In this document: positions 1-12,255 of the stretch, in pieces
Layout of the letters: each line of letters opens with the position of its first letter
How positions within the stretch are numbered: position 1 is the stretch's first letter
Origin: Ostrinia nubilalis
Taxonomy: Eukaryota; Arthropoda; Insecta; Lepidoptera; Crambidae
Assembly (NCBI RefSeq): GCF_963855985.1
Contig: NC_087118.1
Location: forward strand, 2,728,001-2,792,000
Length of the DNA: 64,000 nt
Direction of reading: 5' to 3'
Program-made: the position numbers and the translations under genes
The notes under the pieces: generated by a model
Told to the model about the DNA's origin: nothing
Database searches by the model: none
The model's input: the letters and a program-made list of their open reading frames with translations, nothing else

Positions 1-760
1 GACAAAAAAATAGAGCAAATATGTTTCGGAGGTTTATCGTCATCTCTTACTACGCAAGATTCTATACAAACGCAAGGACATCACGACCAGCTTACCAGCT
101 CTGAGGAAAGCCTTAAGGCACTCTTGACATCCACTTTCCAAAAGGTATATGAGAGTGTTGACAAATTGATTTCCAAGGCAGCCCTGAGCAAGTTTAGTCA
201 ACATTTTTGGTACGTCATATCAGAAGAAATTGCCGTTTTATCACTCTTTGATGATGAAGGTAATGAACAAACACCCTCAATATTGTAGCAAAAGTACAAA
301 GAGAGAGTATGTATGATTCTGGGAAGATATACATTCCATCTGAAGAAGGTATGATTATTTCTATGGTAAATAGGACATTGTACTAATTTTTTATCCTGTT
401 TTTAATGAATTGATAATAATACTGCCTTATTTATTGTTGCTGGAAAACCATTGAGTGGTTTTGTGTCTGTCAAGAGTATAAATTTATTTTCTCGATTGAA
501 AATTGATAATAATTTCCCCCTGAGACACATTTCTATATGAGATAAAGATGTTGCCTATTTAAAGGCAAAAAAGTGCTTTCTTTAAGGGTAGTTAATGATA
601 CAGCTGAAAGGGCTATAAAGCTTATGCAAGATTTTCATGGTTTGATCACTGCAAAGGAAGAGCAAAAGCTTTTTTTGCTTCGCACAGTGTAGCAAAAATC
701 AGGCCAATTTTCAGGAGCATGGAAATCTGTATCCAGAATGTAAAAAAGGGTCCCTCAAAA
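1..760 (+). pseudogene. Decayed arthropod repetitive-family protein, fragment (copy 1)
   Basis: Two interrupted plus-strand reading stretches can be read. The first, roughly 25-285, ends in WYVISEEIAVLSLFDDEG followed by a stop. The second, roughly 575-690, reads VVNDTAERAIKLMQDF and continues through an EEQKLFLLRTV block to a stop. From memory, the pairing of an 'SEE.A.L.LFD' block with an 'NDTAERG...EEQ.Q.LLQVV' block marks a large uncharacterised protein family, very repetitive in arthropods and cnidarians and probably carried by mobile DNA. No intact frame remains. The piece ends against a sequence reading AGGGTGTCCC on the minus strand, which is also where the neighbouring BEL pol is cut at about 1025, so both may belong to one insertion event. 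Function is unknown, and the family assignment is by recollection only. Confidence 0.5.
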
Positions 761-1024
761 GTAAAATATATTGTCTGATCTGTAATGTTATCTTCTTTTT
801 ATAAATATTTTATAAAAATTAAATATTTTAATTGATTTAGCTACTTAATAAAAGGGGTAAAACCAGAATTTTTCAAAATCTTCAGAGCTCGGTCGGCACG
901 GGTTAATGTTGACGTAGGAAGATGAAATTTTGTATTTAAGTATGTCTGAGTAGTACGAAAAGAAATAGGGGGTATGCATTTAAATATCTAAAAAAAAATT
1001 TTTTTCGGCCATATAAGGGACACC

Positions 1025-2803
1025 CTAACCCCTGTGTAGGGTTGTTATGTGTCCATGACTGATAATGAGGTCCGTAAGTCGGCTATGATTTGATAAAATG
1101 ATCGGGTGTTTGGCAGACCTGCTGAGATCAGAATTATTTAGCCGACCACCAACTCTCATGATTCCATGCTCATCTAAAAATGGATGTAAACTTGCTATCT
1201 TGCTATTTGGTTTCACGTGGCCCTTGCTATGTAATTGAGTTAATTCATTTTCAAAATCTCTTGCTTGAGTGTCTTTGATGACAATGTTGTATGCATTTTC
1301 AATTTCAGTTGGCGATAGAAGTTCATTACACTCCGATGACCTATGACGCAAGCGCGCCACGAAACGTGAAACCCATGCTATTGTTTTTATAACGCGAATA
1401 ATTGAATTATTATTTTGCAGTAATTCAGTTATAAGTGTAGATTGGTTGTTATGATGTAAAGCAGCGTTTACACATGCTTGTTTTGCCTCTATTATTGGGC
1501 TTTGATATTTTTTGTTGCTAAATTCATTGGGGTCAAATGTAGTAAGCCATTTGGGCCCTTGCCACCACAGCGAATGCTCTAGTAGGGTTTTCACTGTTGA
1601 ACCCCTGGTTGCGGAATCAGCTGGGTTGTCTTCTGACCGCACGTGATTCCATTGAGAGGCTGGGATGACCTCTTTGATATGATTGACTCTATTTGCTACA
1701 AATTGCTTCCAACGCGTGACATCTGCATGGATCCATCCTAAGGCCACCATGGAGTCAGTCCATGCGTGAATTGATACGTTGTCGTTATTAGGTAATGCTT
1801 GGACAACTTTCTTCATAAGTTGTGATAAAAGTTGTGCACCGCACAACTCAAGCCTCGGTAGTGAGATTTGCTTGTTTAATGGAGCTAGTCTTGTTTTTGC
1901 TATTACTAATGTCGATGTGCATTCTCCTTTATTGTTATTTGTTACGATGTAAATAGAACACGCGTATGCTTTTTCGGATGCATCGCAAAATCCGTGTATT
2001 TTGTATTTAATTAATGTGTTACCTAAATAACGTGGTATTGAAAATTTATCAATGTTTTTAAGGTCATCTTTTAATAGATGCCATTCCTCTTGCAATTGCT
2101 GTGATAATTTATCGTCCCATGCCATACCTGACGTCCATGCTTTTTGAAATAATAATTTTGCTTTAATTGTAAGAGGAGAAAGCCAACCTAGTGGGTCGAA
2201 AATTTTGGAAATATCAGATAGAAGTTGTCGTTTAGTATGATTGGCTTCCTTTTGATCAATAGTACTTTGAAATGAAAAATTATCTGTTGAAGGATGCCAC
2301 CGTAGCCCAAGGGTCTTACGGGACTCTGAACATTTGAAATCGAAGGGTGTTTCAACTTGATTGGACGATAAGTCAGCGACCAGTTCCTTGGTGTTTGCCG
2401 ACCATTTTCTCAAATTCATTCCTGCACCCTGTAACATCTGTATTAATTGATTTTGTAGCTCTTTTGTTTGCTCAATGTTATTATGTCCACTTAGGAGATC
2501 ATCAGTGAAAAATGAACTCTCTAATGCTGCTGCTGCTAAAGGATACTTCGATGCGTCATCCTTAGCAAGTTGTCTCAAAGTTCTAATTGCTAAAAATGGG
2601 GCTGCTTTAGTCACATATGTAACTGTCGTGAGATGGTATTCACGAAGTGGCTCTGAAGGCGAGTCGCGCCAAATGATGGACTGTAGGGGTTGATCTGAAT
2701 CCCTGACGAGTATCTGACGGAACATTTTCTCGATGTCCGCAGTTATCACGTATTTATGCTGTCTCCATCGTAAGATGAGATTTTGTAGGTCAACTTGAAG
2801 GTT
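1025..2803 (-). pseudogene. pol: BEL/Pao pol fragment (RT core to start of integrase), copy 1
   Basis: A minus-strand frame of 574 residues (2749-1025) plus a short upstream part. It holds the reverse-transcriptase palm with DIEKMFRQI and the FTDDLLSG active site (the family usually has VDD). An RNase H follows with FCDASEKA, RLELCG and AWTDSM as acidic sites. Last comes the start of the integrase zinc-binding region (HPIILSNHSRL...HGH). It is cut at both ends: at 2803 by LINE sequence, so thumb and fingers are incomplete, and at 1025 just after TTLHRG, so the integrase core is missing. It is identical to the matching part of the second copy. It cannot make a working polyprotein. Confidence 0.85.
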
Positions 2804-3740
2804 TACTTACGCTGACGACATGGTGCTGCTCAGCCCGACGGTGGGTGGTCTTCAAAATATGTTAAGTGTGTGTGAAAGATATGCAGCCGAGCATGGACTC
2901 ACATACAATGTAAAAAAGACCGAGTACATGGTCTTTGGGGCCGCTGGAAATCGTCCAGATAGCGCAGTTAGCATTACCCTAAATGGCCTGAGCATTAAAC
3001 GCGTATCTAAATTTAGATATTTAGGACACATGATTACTAGCGACCTCAAAGATGATGCTGATATTGAGAGGGAGCGAAGGGCTCTGGCGGTTCGTGGTAA
3101 CATGCTGGCTCGCAGATTTTCCCGCTGTACAGAAGAAGTAAAGATTACGCTCTTTAAGGCATATTGCCAGAGTATGTACACGGGAAACCTGTGGGTAAGT
3201 CATACCAAAAGATCGCTAGAAACCCTTCGCATCCAATATAATAATATCTTTAGGATGATGTTGGGGCTGCCACGTTTCTGTAGTGCATCGGGGATGTTTG
3301 CGGAATACCAAACTGATGGCTTCAATGCTATCATCCGCAAAAAAACGGTATCCCTTATTAACAGGGTGCGGGGCAGTCGCAACAGCATACTCAAGACACT
3401 AGCGGACAGGTTAACATCTCCGCTATGGAAATGCTTCGTGCAGAGAGTGATCACGGGAACCTGCCCGCCTTGTTGTGATCTCAATTGATAATTATTTAAT
3501 TTTAATTTTATTTTTGATTTGATTCTGATTTTAATTTAATTTTAAATTCCTGATTCTGATTTAATCTGATTTTAATTTGATATTATTTAATTTTAATTGT
3601 TTGATGCCCATTTTAATTTTAATTTAATTTTGTTTGAAATATTTTTACTAACCATTTATTGTTTAAGCACAAATTGTTACTAACCCATATGGATACTGTT
3701 TATCTGAACTAAATGATATTATTATTATTATTATTAATAT
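2804..3740 (+). pseudogene. LINE reverse-transcriptase C-terminal fragment with 3' tail
   Basis: An open frame begins at the breakpoint with TYADDMVLLSP, the RT catalytic YADD box, and runs to a stop at 3488. It includes the KKTEYMVFG and FRYLGHMI blocks typical of the RT palm/thumb of non-LTR elements, and a C-terminal segment with LFKAYCQSMYTGNLW. An A/T-rich stretch follows, ending in a TTA/ATT trinucleotide run at 3714-3738, which looks like the short-repeat 3' tail of a LINE. Endonuclease and N-terminal RT are absent. The clade is uncertain; an RTE/Daphne-like origin is a guess. The junction at 2803/2804 falls inside the BEL pol of the duplicated block, so this piece either inserted there or marks a recombination breakpoint. 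Confidence 0.75.
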
Positions 3741-5205
3741 ATACATACAATATAATATACAGCGTGACAGATCATTTTAGTTTCGAAAGGAATGGACATT
3801 TATAACTTCAAGTCTCATACATCATAATTATGTCTAAAAAAATGCATACAACAACGATAGGAATTCATTAACTCGGTAGCATACAAATAATGAACGTTGA
3901 AAATAATTGTGTAATTATTCAACAGCGTTGTTATTCACTCGTAAGTGTCATTTATTGAGAAATTCAACAACATATTGAAGCCTTGTCAGCAAGCCTGTCA
4001 GTGAGACAGTAGCTTCACAGTTCATATTTCATGGCAAAATAAAGACAAGTCTATGAAAAAGTGTGAGTGATGTGCCTGCCTACACATTTCAGATTACATA
4101 AGATTAACCTGTGGGAGTAGTGAACGCACTATATTTTGTGCCACAAACTGTATAAAGGTAAATGATGAATATATAAAATACTAGTAAAGCCTTTAAAAGC
4201 GGCCCACAGAGGTGACTGAGTTTCTTGCGCTGCTTCTTCTCAGCACTGGCCCACTTACTGTTCCGAAGCAGTGGTAGATGAAACTTTATTTTATTGTATT
4301 TTAACTAGATCAGCTGAGCTAGGATGCGCACCCTGATGGAATCTTTCCATGATTTTAGACAACAGACGTGTGGGCTTATCATTCAAAGTTTATAAAAAGT
4401 TTATCATGGCACGCATCCTAGGCCTACACTAAGGAAATTAAAATTGTAAGAAAAATAATTGACATATTAATTTGAGATACCTACCTATCTTGTGGGAAAT
4501 TCGTAATGTAATAAGTGGACACACCTACTATTTATTAACTTATTTGAGGTCAAATAATAATGTGTTGTGATGTTTGAGTCTAATATTTTATTTGATAAAT
4601 TGGCTATTTTGTCCAAAAATGGTTGAATATTAATTTGACCTTTTGATTTGTTTCAATCTAATTGAAAGGAAGATGTGTAACGTGTCAGGAAATTGAATAA
4701 GCAAAATATTTATGTGTAATTTGTAAGCTCATAGAAAGTACTTACTAATTAAGTATTACAGATCATTAATGGGCTATTGTCCAAAGATGGTTGAATATTT
4801 TGACCTTTTGACTTTTTTCAATTTAATTGAAAGGAAGATGAGTAACGTGTCAGGAAATTGAATAAGCAAAATATTTGTGTATAATTTGTAAGCTTATAGA
4901 AAGTACCTACTTACTAGTTATTACAAACCAATGTACCTTAATTTAGTAGTAGTATTAATTATAATATAGCTTGTCTCCAATCAAATAAAATAAGGAAGAG
5001 ATGTGGTGTACTACTACACAAATAAAGAGTGTGCGCTATGGCAACACTGACTAGTACGGCGCGGTGGGGAGTCAGTCGTAGTCGGGCCGCCACACGGGAC
5101 GGTGTATCAGTGTTTTATTTAAGACACCACAAGGAGGATTTAAAAATAAATAAAATATTTTAACAAAAACAAATAAAACCAAGGCGTCCAGAGTGTTAAG
5201 GTGTA
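3741..5205. other. Non-coding AT-rich spacer between the duplicated blocks
   Basis: No gene is recognisable. It holds an imperfect tandem duplication (separate entry) and, at about 5030-5130, a GC-richer patch (acggcgcggtgggg, gtcgggccgccacac) unlike its surroundings. The latter could be a promoter/leader or LTR piece; nothing in the window confirms it. Confidence 0.5.
4602..4925. repeat. Imperfect tandem duplication, about 170-bp unit
   Basis: Two adjacent copies (4602-4771 and 4772-4925) share the run from ggctattttgtcca through gtgtcaggaaattgaataag to the aagcttatagaaagtac block, with scattered substitutions and small indels. They are non-coding. Confidence 0.85.
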
Positions 5206-5965
5206 GACAAAAAAATAGAGCAAATATGTTTCGGAGGTTTATCGTCATCTCTTACTACGCAAGATTCTATACAAACGCAAGGACATCACGACCAGCTTAC
5301 CAGCTCTGAGGAAAGCCTTAAGGCACTCTTGACATCCACTTTCCAAAAGGTATATGAGAGTGTTGACAAATTGATTTCCAAGGCAGCCCTGAGCAAGTTT
5401 AGTCAACATTTTTGGTACGTCATATCAGAAGAAATTGCCGTTTTATCACTCTTTGATGATGAAGGTAATGAACAAACACCCTCAATATTGTAGCAAAAGT
5501 ACAAAGAGAGAGTATGTATGATTCTGGGAAGATATACATTCCATCTGAAGAAGGTATGATTATTTCTATGGTAAATAGGACATTGTACTAATTTTTTATC
5601 CTGTTTTTAATGAATTGATAATAATACTGCCTTATTTATTGTTGCTGGAAAACCATTGAGTGGTTTTGTGTCTGTCAAGAGTATAAATTTATTTTCTCGA
5701 TTGAAAATTGATAATAATTTCCCCCTGAGACACATTTCTATATGAGATAAAGATGTTGCCTATTTAAAGGCAAAAAAGTGCTTTCTTTAAGGGTAGTTAA
5801 TGATACAGCTGAAAGGGCTATAAAGCTTATGCAAGATTTTCATGGTTTGATCACTGCAAAGGAAGAGCAAAAGCTTTTTTTGCTTCGCACAGTGTAGCAA
5901 AAATCAGGCCAATTTTCAGGAGCATGGAAATCTGTATCCAGAATGTAAAAAAGGGTCCCTCAAAA
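5206..5965 (+). pseudogene. Decayed arthropod repetitive-family protein, fragment (copy 2)
   Basis: Same content as 1-760: an SEEIAVLSLFDDEG block ended by a stop, and further on an NDTAERAIKLMQDF block ended by a stop, with no continuous frame. About 260 bp of AT-rich sequence separates it from the cut end of BEL pol at about 6230. The last bases before pol, read on the minus strand, are AGGGTGTCCCTTATATGG, which look like a transposon terminus that broke the integrase. Confidence 0.5.
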
Positions 5966-8008
5966 GTAAAATATATTGTCTGATCTGTAATGTTATCTTC
6001 TTTTTATAAATATTTTATAAAAATTAAATATTTTAATTGATTTAGCTACTTAATAAAAGGGGTAAAACCAGAATTTTTCAAAATCTTCAGAGCTCGGTCG
6101 GCACGGGTTAATGTTGACGTAGGAAGATGAAATTTTGTATTTAAGTATGTCTGAGTAGTACGAAAAGAAATAGGGGGTATGCATTTAAATATCTAAAAAA
6201 AAATTTTTTTCGGCCATATAAGGGACACCCTAACCCCTGTGTAGGGTTGTTATGTGTCCATGACTGATAATGAGGTCCGTAAGTCGGCTATGATTTGATA
6301 AAATGATCGGGTGTTTGGCAGACCTGCTGAGATCAGAATTATTTAGCCGACCACCAACTCTCATGATTCCATGCTCATCTAAAAATGGATGTAAACTTGC
6401 TATCTTGCTATTTGGTTTCACGTGGCCCTTGCTATGTAATTGAGTTAATTCATTTTCAAAATCTCTTGCTTGAGTGTCTTTGATGACAATGTTGTATGCA
6501 TTTTCAATTTCAGTTGGCGATAGAAGTTCATTACACTCCGATGACCTATGACGCAAGCGCGCCACGAAACGTGAAACCCATGCTATTGTTTTTATAACGC
6601 GAATAATTGAATTATTATTTTGCAGTAATTCAGTTATAAGTGTAGATTGGTTGTTATGATGTAAAGCAGCGTTTACACATGCTTGTTTTGCCTCTATTAT
6701 TGGGCTTTGATATTTTTTGTTGCTAAATTCATTGGGGTCAAATGTAGTAAGCCATTTGGGCCCTTGCCACCACAGCGAATGCTCTAGTAGGGTTTTCACT
6801 GTTGAACCCCTGGTTGCGGAATCAGCTGGGTTGTCTTCTGACCGCACGTGATTCCATTGAGAGGCTGGGATGACCTCTTTGATATGATTGACTCTATTTG
6901 CTACAAATTGCTTCCAACGCGTGACATCTGCATGGATCCATCCTAAGGCCACCATGGAGTCAGTCCATGCGTGAATTGATACGTTGTCGTTATTAGGTAA
7001 TGCTTGGACAACTTTCTTCATAAGTTGTGATAAAAGTTGTGCACCGCACAACTCAAGCCTCGGTAGTGAGATTTGCTTGTTTAATGGAGCTAGTCTTGTT
7101 TTTGCTATTACTAATGTCGATGTGCATTCTCCTTTATTGTTATTTGTTACGATGTAAATAGAACACGCGTATGCTTTTTCGGATGCATCGCAAAATCCGT
7201 GTATTTTGTATTTAATTAATGTGTTACCTAAATAACGTGGTATTGAAAATTTATCAATGTTTTTAAGGTCATCTTTTAATAGATGCCATTCCTCTTGCAA
7301 TTGCTGTGATAATTTATCGTCCCATGCCATACCTGACGTCCATGCTTTTTGAAATAATAATTTTGCTTTAATTGTAAGAGGAGAAAGCCAACCTAGTGGG
7401 TCGAAAATTTTGGAAATATCAGATAGAAGTTGTCGTTTAGTATGATTGGCTTCCTTTTGATCAATAGTACTTTGAAATGAAAAATTATCTGTTGAAGGAT
7501 GCCACCGTAGCCCAAGGGTCTTACGGGACTCTGAACATTTGAAATCGAAGGGTGTTTCAACTTGATTGGACGATAAGTCAGCGACCAGTTCCTTGGTGTT
7601 TGCCGACCATTTTCTCAAATTCATTCCTGCACCCTGTAACATCTGTATTAATTGATTTTGTAGCTCTTTTGTTTGCTCAATGTTATTATGTCCACTTAGG
7701 AGATCATCAGTGAAAAATGAACTCTCTAATGCTGCTGCTGCTAAAGGATACTTCGATGCGTCATCCTTAGCAAGTTGTCTCAAAGTTCTAATTGCTAAAA
7801 ATGGGGCTGCTTTAGTCACATATGTAACTGTCGTGAGATGGTATTCACGAAGTGGCTCTGAAGGCGAGTCGCGCCAAATGATGGACTGTAGGGGTTGATC
7901 TGAATCCCTGACGAGTATCTGACGGAACATTTTCTCGATGTCCGCAGTTATCACGTATTTATGCTGTCTCCATCGTAAGATGAGATTTTGTAGGTCAACT
8001 TGAAGGTT
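5206..8008. repeat. Direct duplication, copy 2
   Basis: Partner of 1-2803. Here the BEL pol continues past 8008 into the full RT N-terminus, protease and gag, so this copy keeps the older arrangement. Confidence 0.9.
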
Positions 8009-8455
8009 GGGACCACATTCCATCAAGTCATTCAGACTGTGGCCTGTGGTGGTCTTTGATGAGCCATTGAATACTACACGTAGTTTTGTAGTGCTCGAGT
8101 CTAACTTGAAGACGCCATGATGAGGTAAGTAACAACTAGGTTCGTCACCACCAGCCTCACGCATGTGTTTTAGCTCTTGATATTCATGAATAAACTGCTT
8201 ATAACTGCTTGAGAATGCACTGTTTTTTGCCATTTTATGCTCCAATTGCTTAAATTGTGCTATAGCTTTCGGTTTAGATGAACCTAAGCTCTGTTCAAAA
8301 TCTTGCTTCATTGGAAGTGCCACTACATACCTCCCACTGTCTAGGCGAGTTGTAGTAGCCTGATAAAAGTCTTCGCAGTACTGTTCCTCTCTAGTCAATG
8401 TGCTAGTGCTTTCATTTATATCTTCTAACTCCCAGTACTTTGCTATGTCTTTCAA
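6230..8455 (-). pseudogene. pol: BEL/Pao pol: reverse transcriptase, RNase H, integrase N-terminus
   Basis: A 741-residue frame. Near residue 1 is KDIAKYWELEDINES, the usual linker after protease. LRVVFNGSSKT and LNDLMECGPNLQ (about 125-150) are RT fingers blocks, DIEKMFRQI (about 170) carries the first catalytic aspartate, and FTDDLLSG (about 250) is the catalytic pair. RNase H follows with acidic residues in FCDASEKA, RLELCG and TDSMVALGW, then SEDNPADSATRG. The C-terminus enters the integrase zinc region and stops after TLHRG. Its role would be to copy element RNA into cDNA inside particles. The apparent first codon is TTG inside the polyprotein, so this is not a true start. A one-base change near 8467 separates it from the protease frame: reading VVINELKDIAKYW needs the frame to shift just after KTF. 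Confidence 0.9.
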
Positions 8456-9182
8456 TTCGTTGATGACTACGAAAAGTTTTTACATTGCCAGAGAGAATCC
8501 AGCCTAACTTTGTTTGCTGTGCTATAGGCGCCTGGACAGGGCCTTTAATCAAACCGCTCATAATTATATCTGAATAAACACTCGCATCCAATAAAATGTC
8601 AATCGGTTTGGATACGTTGTAATCAGGATCTGCTAAATCTATATGCTGTAAATGTGGCCAAAATTGTTTGCTAAATGAGCTGTTCGGTAAGTTGTTAATG
8701 ACACGTGATATTACTAATGCTTGTGTTGTAAAGTTGTAGTCGTTGTAAATAGATTGGCATTCAATGGATACGACTCCTTTGCTAGTCTTGGAACCGTTTC
8801 CTATGCCTGAAACTGATGCATGATAACGTTGTCTCTGTAACCCTAGCATCTGTGCAGCGTTCTCAGAGATAAGTGCTATTTGTGATCCCTGATCTAGTAA
8901 TGCTCTGAGAGTGACGTAGGTTCCGTCGGCGGCCTTCACTCTCAATGATAAAGTTGTTAACAAAACTTCCTCATCTTCGGAAGCCACGTGATTAACGCAA
9001 TGCTGTTTGTCAATCGATTTTGCTGATGAACCAGTAGGTGTCGAACTCGATTGTTTCGTTGCTATGTGGTTCGATTGCGCAAATGAATCATGCAGTAAAG
9101 TATTATGCTCGTCACTGCATTCCTTACAACGTTTTAAGGAATAGCATTTACCAATATGCTTGAATAGACAATTTTGACACAC
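8412..9182 (-). pseudogene. pro: BEL/Pao zinc knuckle and aspartic protease
   Basis: A 256-residue frame. It opens with a cysteine/histidine knuckle, CQNCLFKHIGKC then CKECSDEHNTLLH. A spacer and a retropepsin-like domain follow, with LLDQGSQIALIS (a BEL variant of the usual D-S/T-G triad) and ILLDASVYSDIIM. It ends in LGWILSGNV, the conserved segment before RT. It would release gag and pol products from the precursor. Its frame follows gag with a 35-base overlap. Gag reads KLKSVSKL where this frame reads CQNC, consistent with loss of one GT pair from a GTGTGTC run near 9182. After KTFRSHQR it runs into a frame that terminates within the RT linker. Confidence 0.85.
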
Positions 9183-10524
9183 TTTTTAATTTCATATCCG
9201 CTGTCATGCTAATGAATTTGTGGCAACGATATAATTCGTGATCATGAGTACATAATGGACATTTTGGAGTATAAGTTGATGCTGCTTTATAAAATTTGGA
9301 GAAAGGTTTCCCTTGACCTTGATTGTTGTTGTATGATGGCTTGGAATGATATTGAGATGTTGAACTACTTTTAGGGGAAGTATACTCTCTTTCCCGTTTA
9401 TGTATAGGTTCGAGAGCAATGAATTTTGTTTCTAAAAACTCCATGAATTCATCTAACGCTGGTAAATCTCTAGGAGATTTACGAGCCTCCTTGTAATCGC
9501 TATAGGTATCCATGTCTAACTTTTTGGCTAGAAGATGAACTAATAGTGGATCCCAGGTGCTAGTATCCACTCCAAGATTGTGGATTGCATGAATACATTC
9601 GTTGCTTGTGTCATATAAACGTTTAAGTTCAAAAGATGACTGTTTATTTATGTTAGGTTGATTAAGAAAAATCTCAATTTGCTTGGTAAATAATAATTGC
9701 GGATTATTATACCTATGGATTAATATTTCCCATGCGGTATCGTAATTTTCTGCTGATATAGTGAGATGCTGAATGAGACGTTCAGCCTCCCCTCTGACTT
9801 TACCCTTAAGGTGCTGCATTTTTTGAGTTTTGGACAAAATGTTGTTATTGTGAATAGTTTCCACAAATAGGTCAAAAAATGTGGGCCACTGAGTGTATTT
9901 TCCCGTAAAAACAGGTATATCTAACACTGGCGTAGCTTGCTGAACATGAGTAGACGAACACAACTTCTGATTTAGAATCCTCTTTATGCGTTTAAAAGGA
10001 GATTCGTGAGATGAAAGTTCTTTTTCGTAAAATATATCACTGCCTTGCAATATGTTATCTATTTGCAAGTGCATGCTATCTATGATGTTCCACCGCGCTT
10101 GTAAGTTACGTAATTCATCCTCGATTTCCCATTTTTCATTAATTTCGTTTGTATTTATGCTCTGTATAAACCTATTTAATGCTCTAAAATTTGTTCGTTG
10201 TTGCCCTAGAAGTTCAATAACTTTACTATCTGATTGGGCGGCCTTCTCTTCCTTTCCGTAAGAAGAGATGGTTTCTCGTAATGCTTTATAAAAGTCAAAC
10301 ATTTGCTCGTAAATATTTTCAGTAAAATATTGCTGCGATTTATCCTCTACGGATTGTAATTCAGTATGATTTTGATCAAATTCTCCCCAGAGATTATCTA
10401 TTGCTTCTAAACGCTTTTGGATGTACTCCTGCGTTTTTCTAGTAGAAGAATCCTTTCCAAAGGATGATTGAATTTGCTTTAGTTTGTCAACAATTTCTTT
10501 TTGACGAATGATGATGCCTTCCAT
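9148..10524 (-). pseudogene. gag: BEL/Pao gag
   Basis: The frame is open from 10557, but the likely initiator is the ATG at 10524 (MEGIIIRQKEIVDKLKQIQ), giving about 458 residues. The N-terminal 200 residues are helical and rich in charged residues. PVLDIPVFTGKYTQWPTFFDLF (about 205-226) is the hallmark start of the BEL gag central domain, followed by LKGKVRGEAERLI and YNNPQLLFTKQIEIFL. A Ser/Gln/Asn-rich stretch precedes the first knuckle CPLCTHDHELYRCHKF. It would form the particle and bind element RNA. The end differs from an intact element because the frame is lost at the knuckle/protease boundary. Confidence 0.85.
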
Positions 10525-10557
10525 GATGAATTGGAAGTTAAAGTGATAAAGGAACAA

Positions 10558-11000
10558 TCTTACTTGATTGACTGATGAACTGCGACTGCTAACTGCTTAC
10601 TGTCGTGTCTCCCCCCGTGGATCCAGAAGGAAGATGTCCGACAGTGCTGCTGCGCCACCTGACCTTTGCCAAGTGACTATTGCTGATGCTGACCGATGAT
10701 GTTGGTGTTACGAGTTGTTACCACAACGGCATAAATGATCACACGCGAAACTCTGCTCGATTACCGCGCACTTGATCACCGATGGGCCCCGCAACCGTTT
10801 TGCTCGAAGGACCAAAGAAATGTAGTAGTTGCTATGCTATGCTTGCTGATGAGGGATGGGTTACTCCGAAGAGTGCTAAATAAAACCGACCCGTTTGAGT
10901 GCTGCTCATACACTAATTTATTACTGAGTGATTTTACAGGCGTGAATTGAAAATAGGTCAAACTTATACGTAGTGTTTAACGCCTACTTAGCAATAAATG
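10558..11000 (-). promoter_or_regulatory. BEL leader and possible 5' LTR
   Basis: This is the stretch upstream of gag on the minus strand. At 10601-10624 the minus strand reads TGGATCCACGGGGGGAG, a plausible primer-binding site since it begins with TGG. A minus-strand AATAAA lies near 10920. No second LTR copy is available to define the ends, so LTR limits are not established. Confidence 0.35.
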
Positions 11001-11090
11001 ATTTAACTATATAAAAAGGAAATGTGCAAGTAATAATGTACGATAGCTCGTACAAGCATTATCAAGAGGTAGCGTTTTATGATATCTTAG

Positions 11091-11122
<32 letters not shown>

Positions 11123-11215
11123 AGCCAAGGCAGGTATTTGACCGCAATCGCACCTGGTGTTAAGTGAGATGCAGTCTAGGATGGTACATGGATGGTAGTG
11201 TCAAATGCAAAATAT
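11091..11215 (-). repeat. Poly-A-tailed short retroelement 3' end (minus strand)
   Basis: A 27-base T run (11091-11117) is followed by gaccgcaatcgcacctggtg and aagtgagatgcagtctag. I remember this conserved block as recurring at LINE/SINE 3' ends in moth genomes. The T run on plus means the element reads on the minus strand. Confidence 0.5.
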
Positions 11216-12255
11216 ATAGTTTCCGGACAGTAAGTAGTTTGGAGGTTTTATATAGGGCATCGGTAGAGAATCTAAAAGGCTTACAGTACATTACCTTAAT
11301 CAGGGACCTTTGAGCTCGTTCTATTTTATTTTTTATTTTTTTTTATTTTATTTATTTGGGTAAAAAAACAGTATTGAAGTACAGTAGCAAATAAATAGTA
11401 ATAATATACCAATATTATCTAAATTCAACACCAGCATCATTTACCACAGTTTAGATAAAACAGTTAATTAAACTTGTGTTGAGAGTGGTCGTAGTAAACA
11501 CTTATTACGTAGGTACAGGCGGTAGCACATCGAAGGAGACACTGTGGCATCTTCTGCGGCTGTCTAAATGCCATTTTGCGGCAAAAATCGCATGTAGACA
11601 ACCACATCCATCATACCAACAAATATTTAAATGATATTCTGCAACAAAAATGTATAGTCCGATGTGCCATCGCACTGACTGCATTTTTGATTTTTTTTTC
11701 TTTAATATTAATTTAAGTATTTAGGTTAGTAACAACAGAGTGTAGGCATATTAACAGATTCAGGTAAGTATAGTGAGAATTATTTAGTACCTAGTTATTT
11801 AATTTTTAGCGTTAAGAGTCGCATCTCAAACTAATTTGAAAATTATAAATAACCAGAAAAAATCGAACCGCCCAATCGTGGGTTCAATTCCCGCCCTAGG
11901 CAGCTCGACTCCCTCAAGCCATTCACAATATTTAGTACCTAATCGTATAATTTTCAATTAATTAATTAATATCGAGGTCCGACCATGCTGTGACACAGGT
12001 ACGTTAATTTATAGTTCCTGCAACCCACGAAGGCGGGCGAGCCTGACCCGTGCGTGCACGCGTACATGAACTTGTCGATAATGTGATGTCTATCAACACT
12101 TTTGAAAACGAGTCACCACACATGTAAAGCCCACCCGCCCCCGCGAATCGCAACAACCTTACTTAGGATTAACTAATAATATCAGTTTCACGATTTGACA
12201 CATAAGTTATGTTTCGAAAGTTGCAAAGCAATATAAAGACATTACGATTAGTCAG
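11216..12255. other. Repeat-rich spacer with tRNA-like B box
   Basis: No coding region. A T-rich run lies at 11321-11360. At 11879-11896, GGGTTCAATTCCCGCC matches the Pol III B box of tRNA-derived SINEs, so a SINE remnant is likely around 11860-11930. The rest is unassigned. Confidence 0.4.

Larger units (their letters stand above)
1..2803. repeat. Direct duplication, copy 1 (partner 5206-8008)
   Basis: The sequence is repeated at a constant offset of 5205 bases. Every stretch I compared, including the translated pol fragment, is identical. The match runs from the window edge to 2803 and stops in the middle of a BEL pol gene, where the second copy carries on and this one switches to LINE sequence. 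It may be a recent tandem segmental duplication or an assembly duplication; the sequence alone cannot tell them apart. Confidence 0.9.
6230..10990 (-). mobile_element. BEL/Pao LTR retrotransposon, 3'-truncated and frameshifted
   Basis: Read on the minus strand, the order is leader/possible 5' LTR (about 10990-10558), gag, zinc knuckles, aspartic protease, RT, RNase H and the beginning of integrase. This is the canonical BEL/Pao order. The integrase core and 3' LTR are missing because the sequence changes abruptly at about 6230. Gag, protease and RT are in three frames with short overlaps (9148-9182 and 8412-8455); the family normally encodes one continuous polyprotein, so both junctions look like indel damage. 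No matching second LTR was found in the window. Confidence 0.85.

Noticed and set aside
2475..2693. 72-codon plus-strand frame within BEL pol (also at 7680-7898)
   Set aside because: It is antisense to the RT active-site region, and its openness mirrors the real minus-strand frame.
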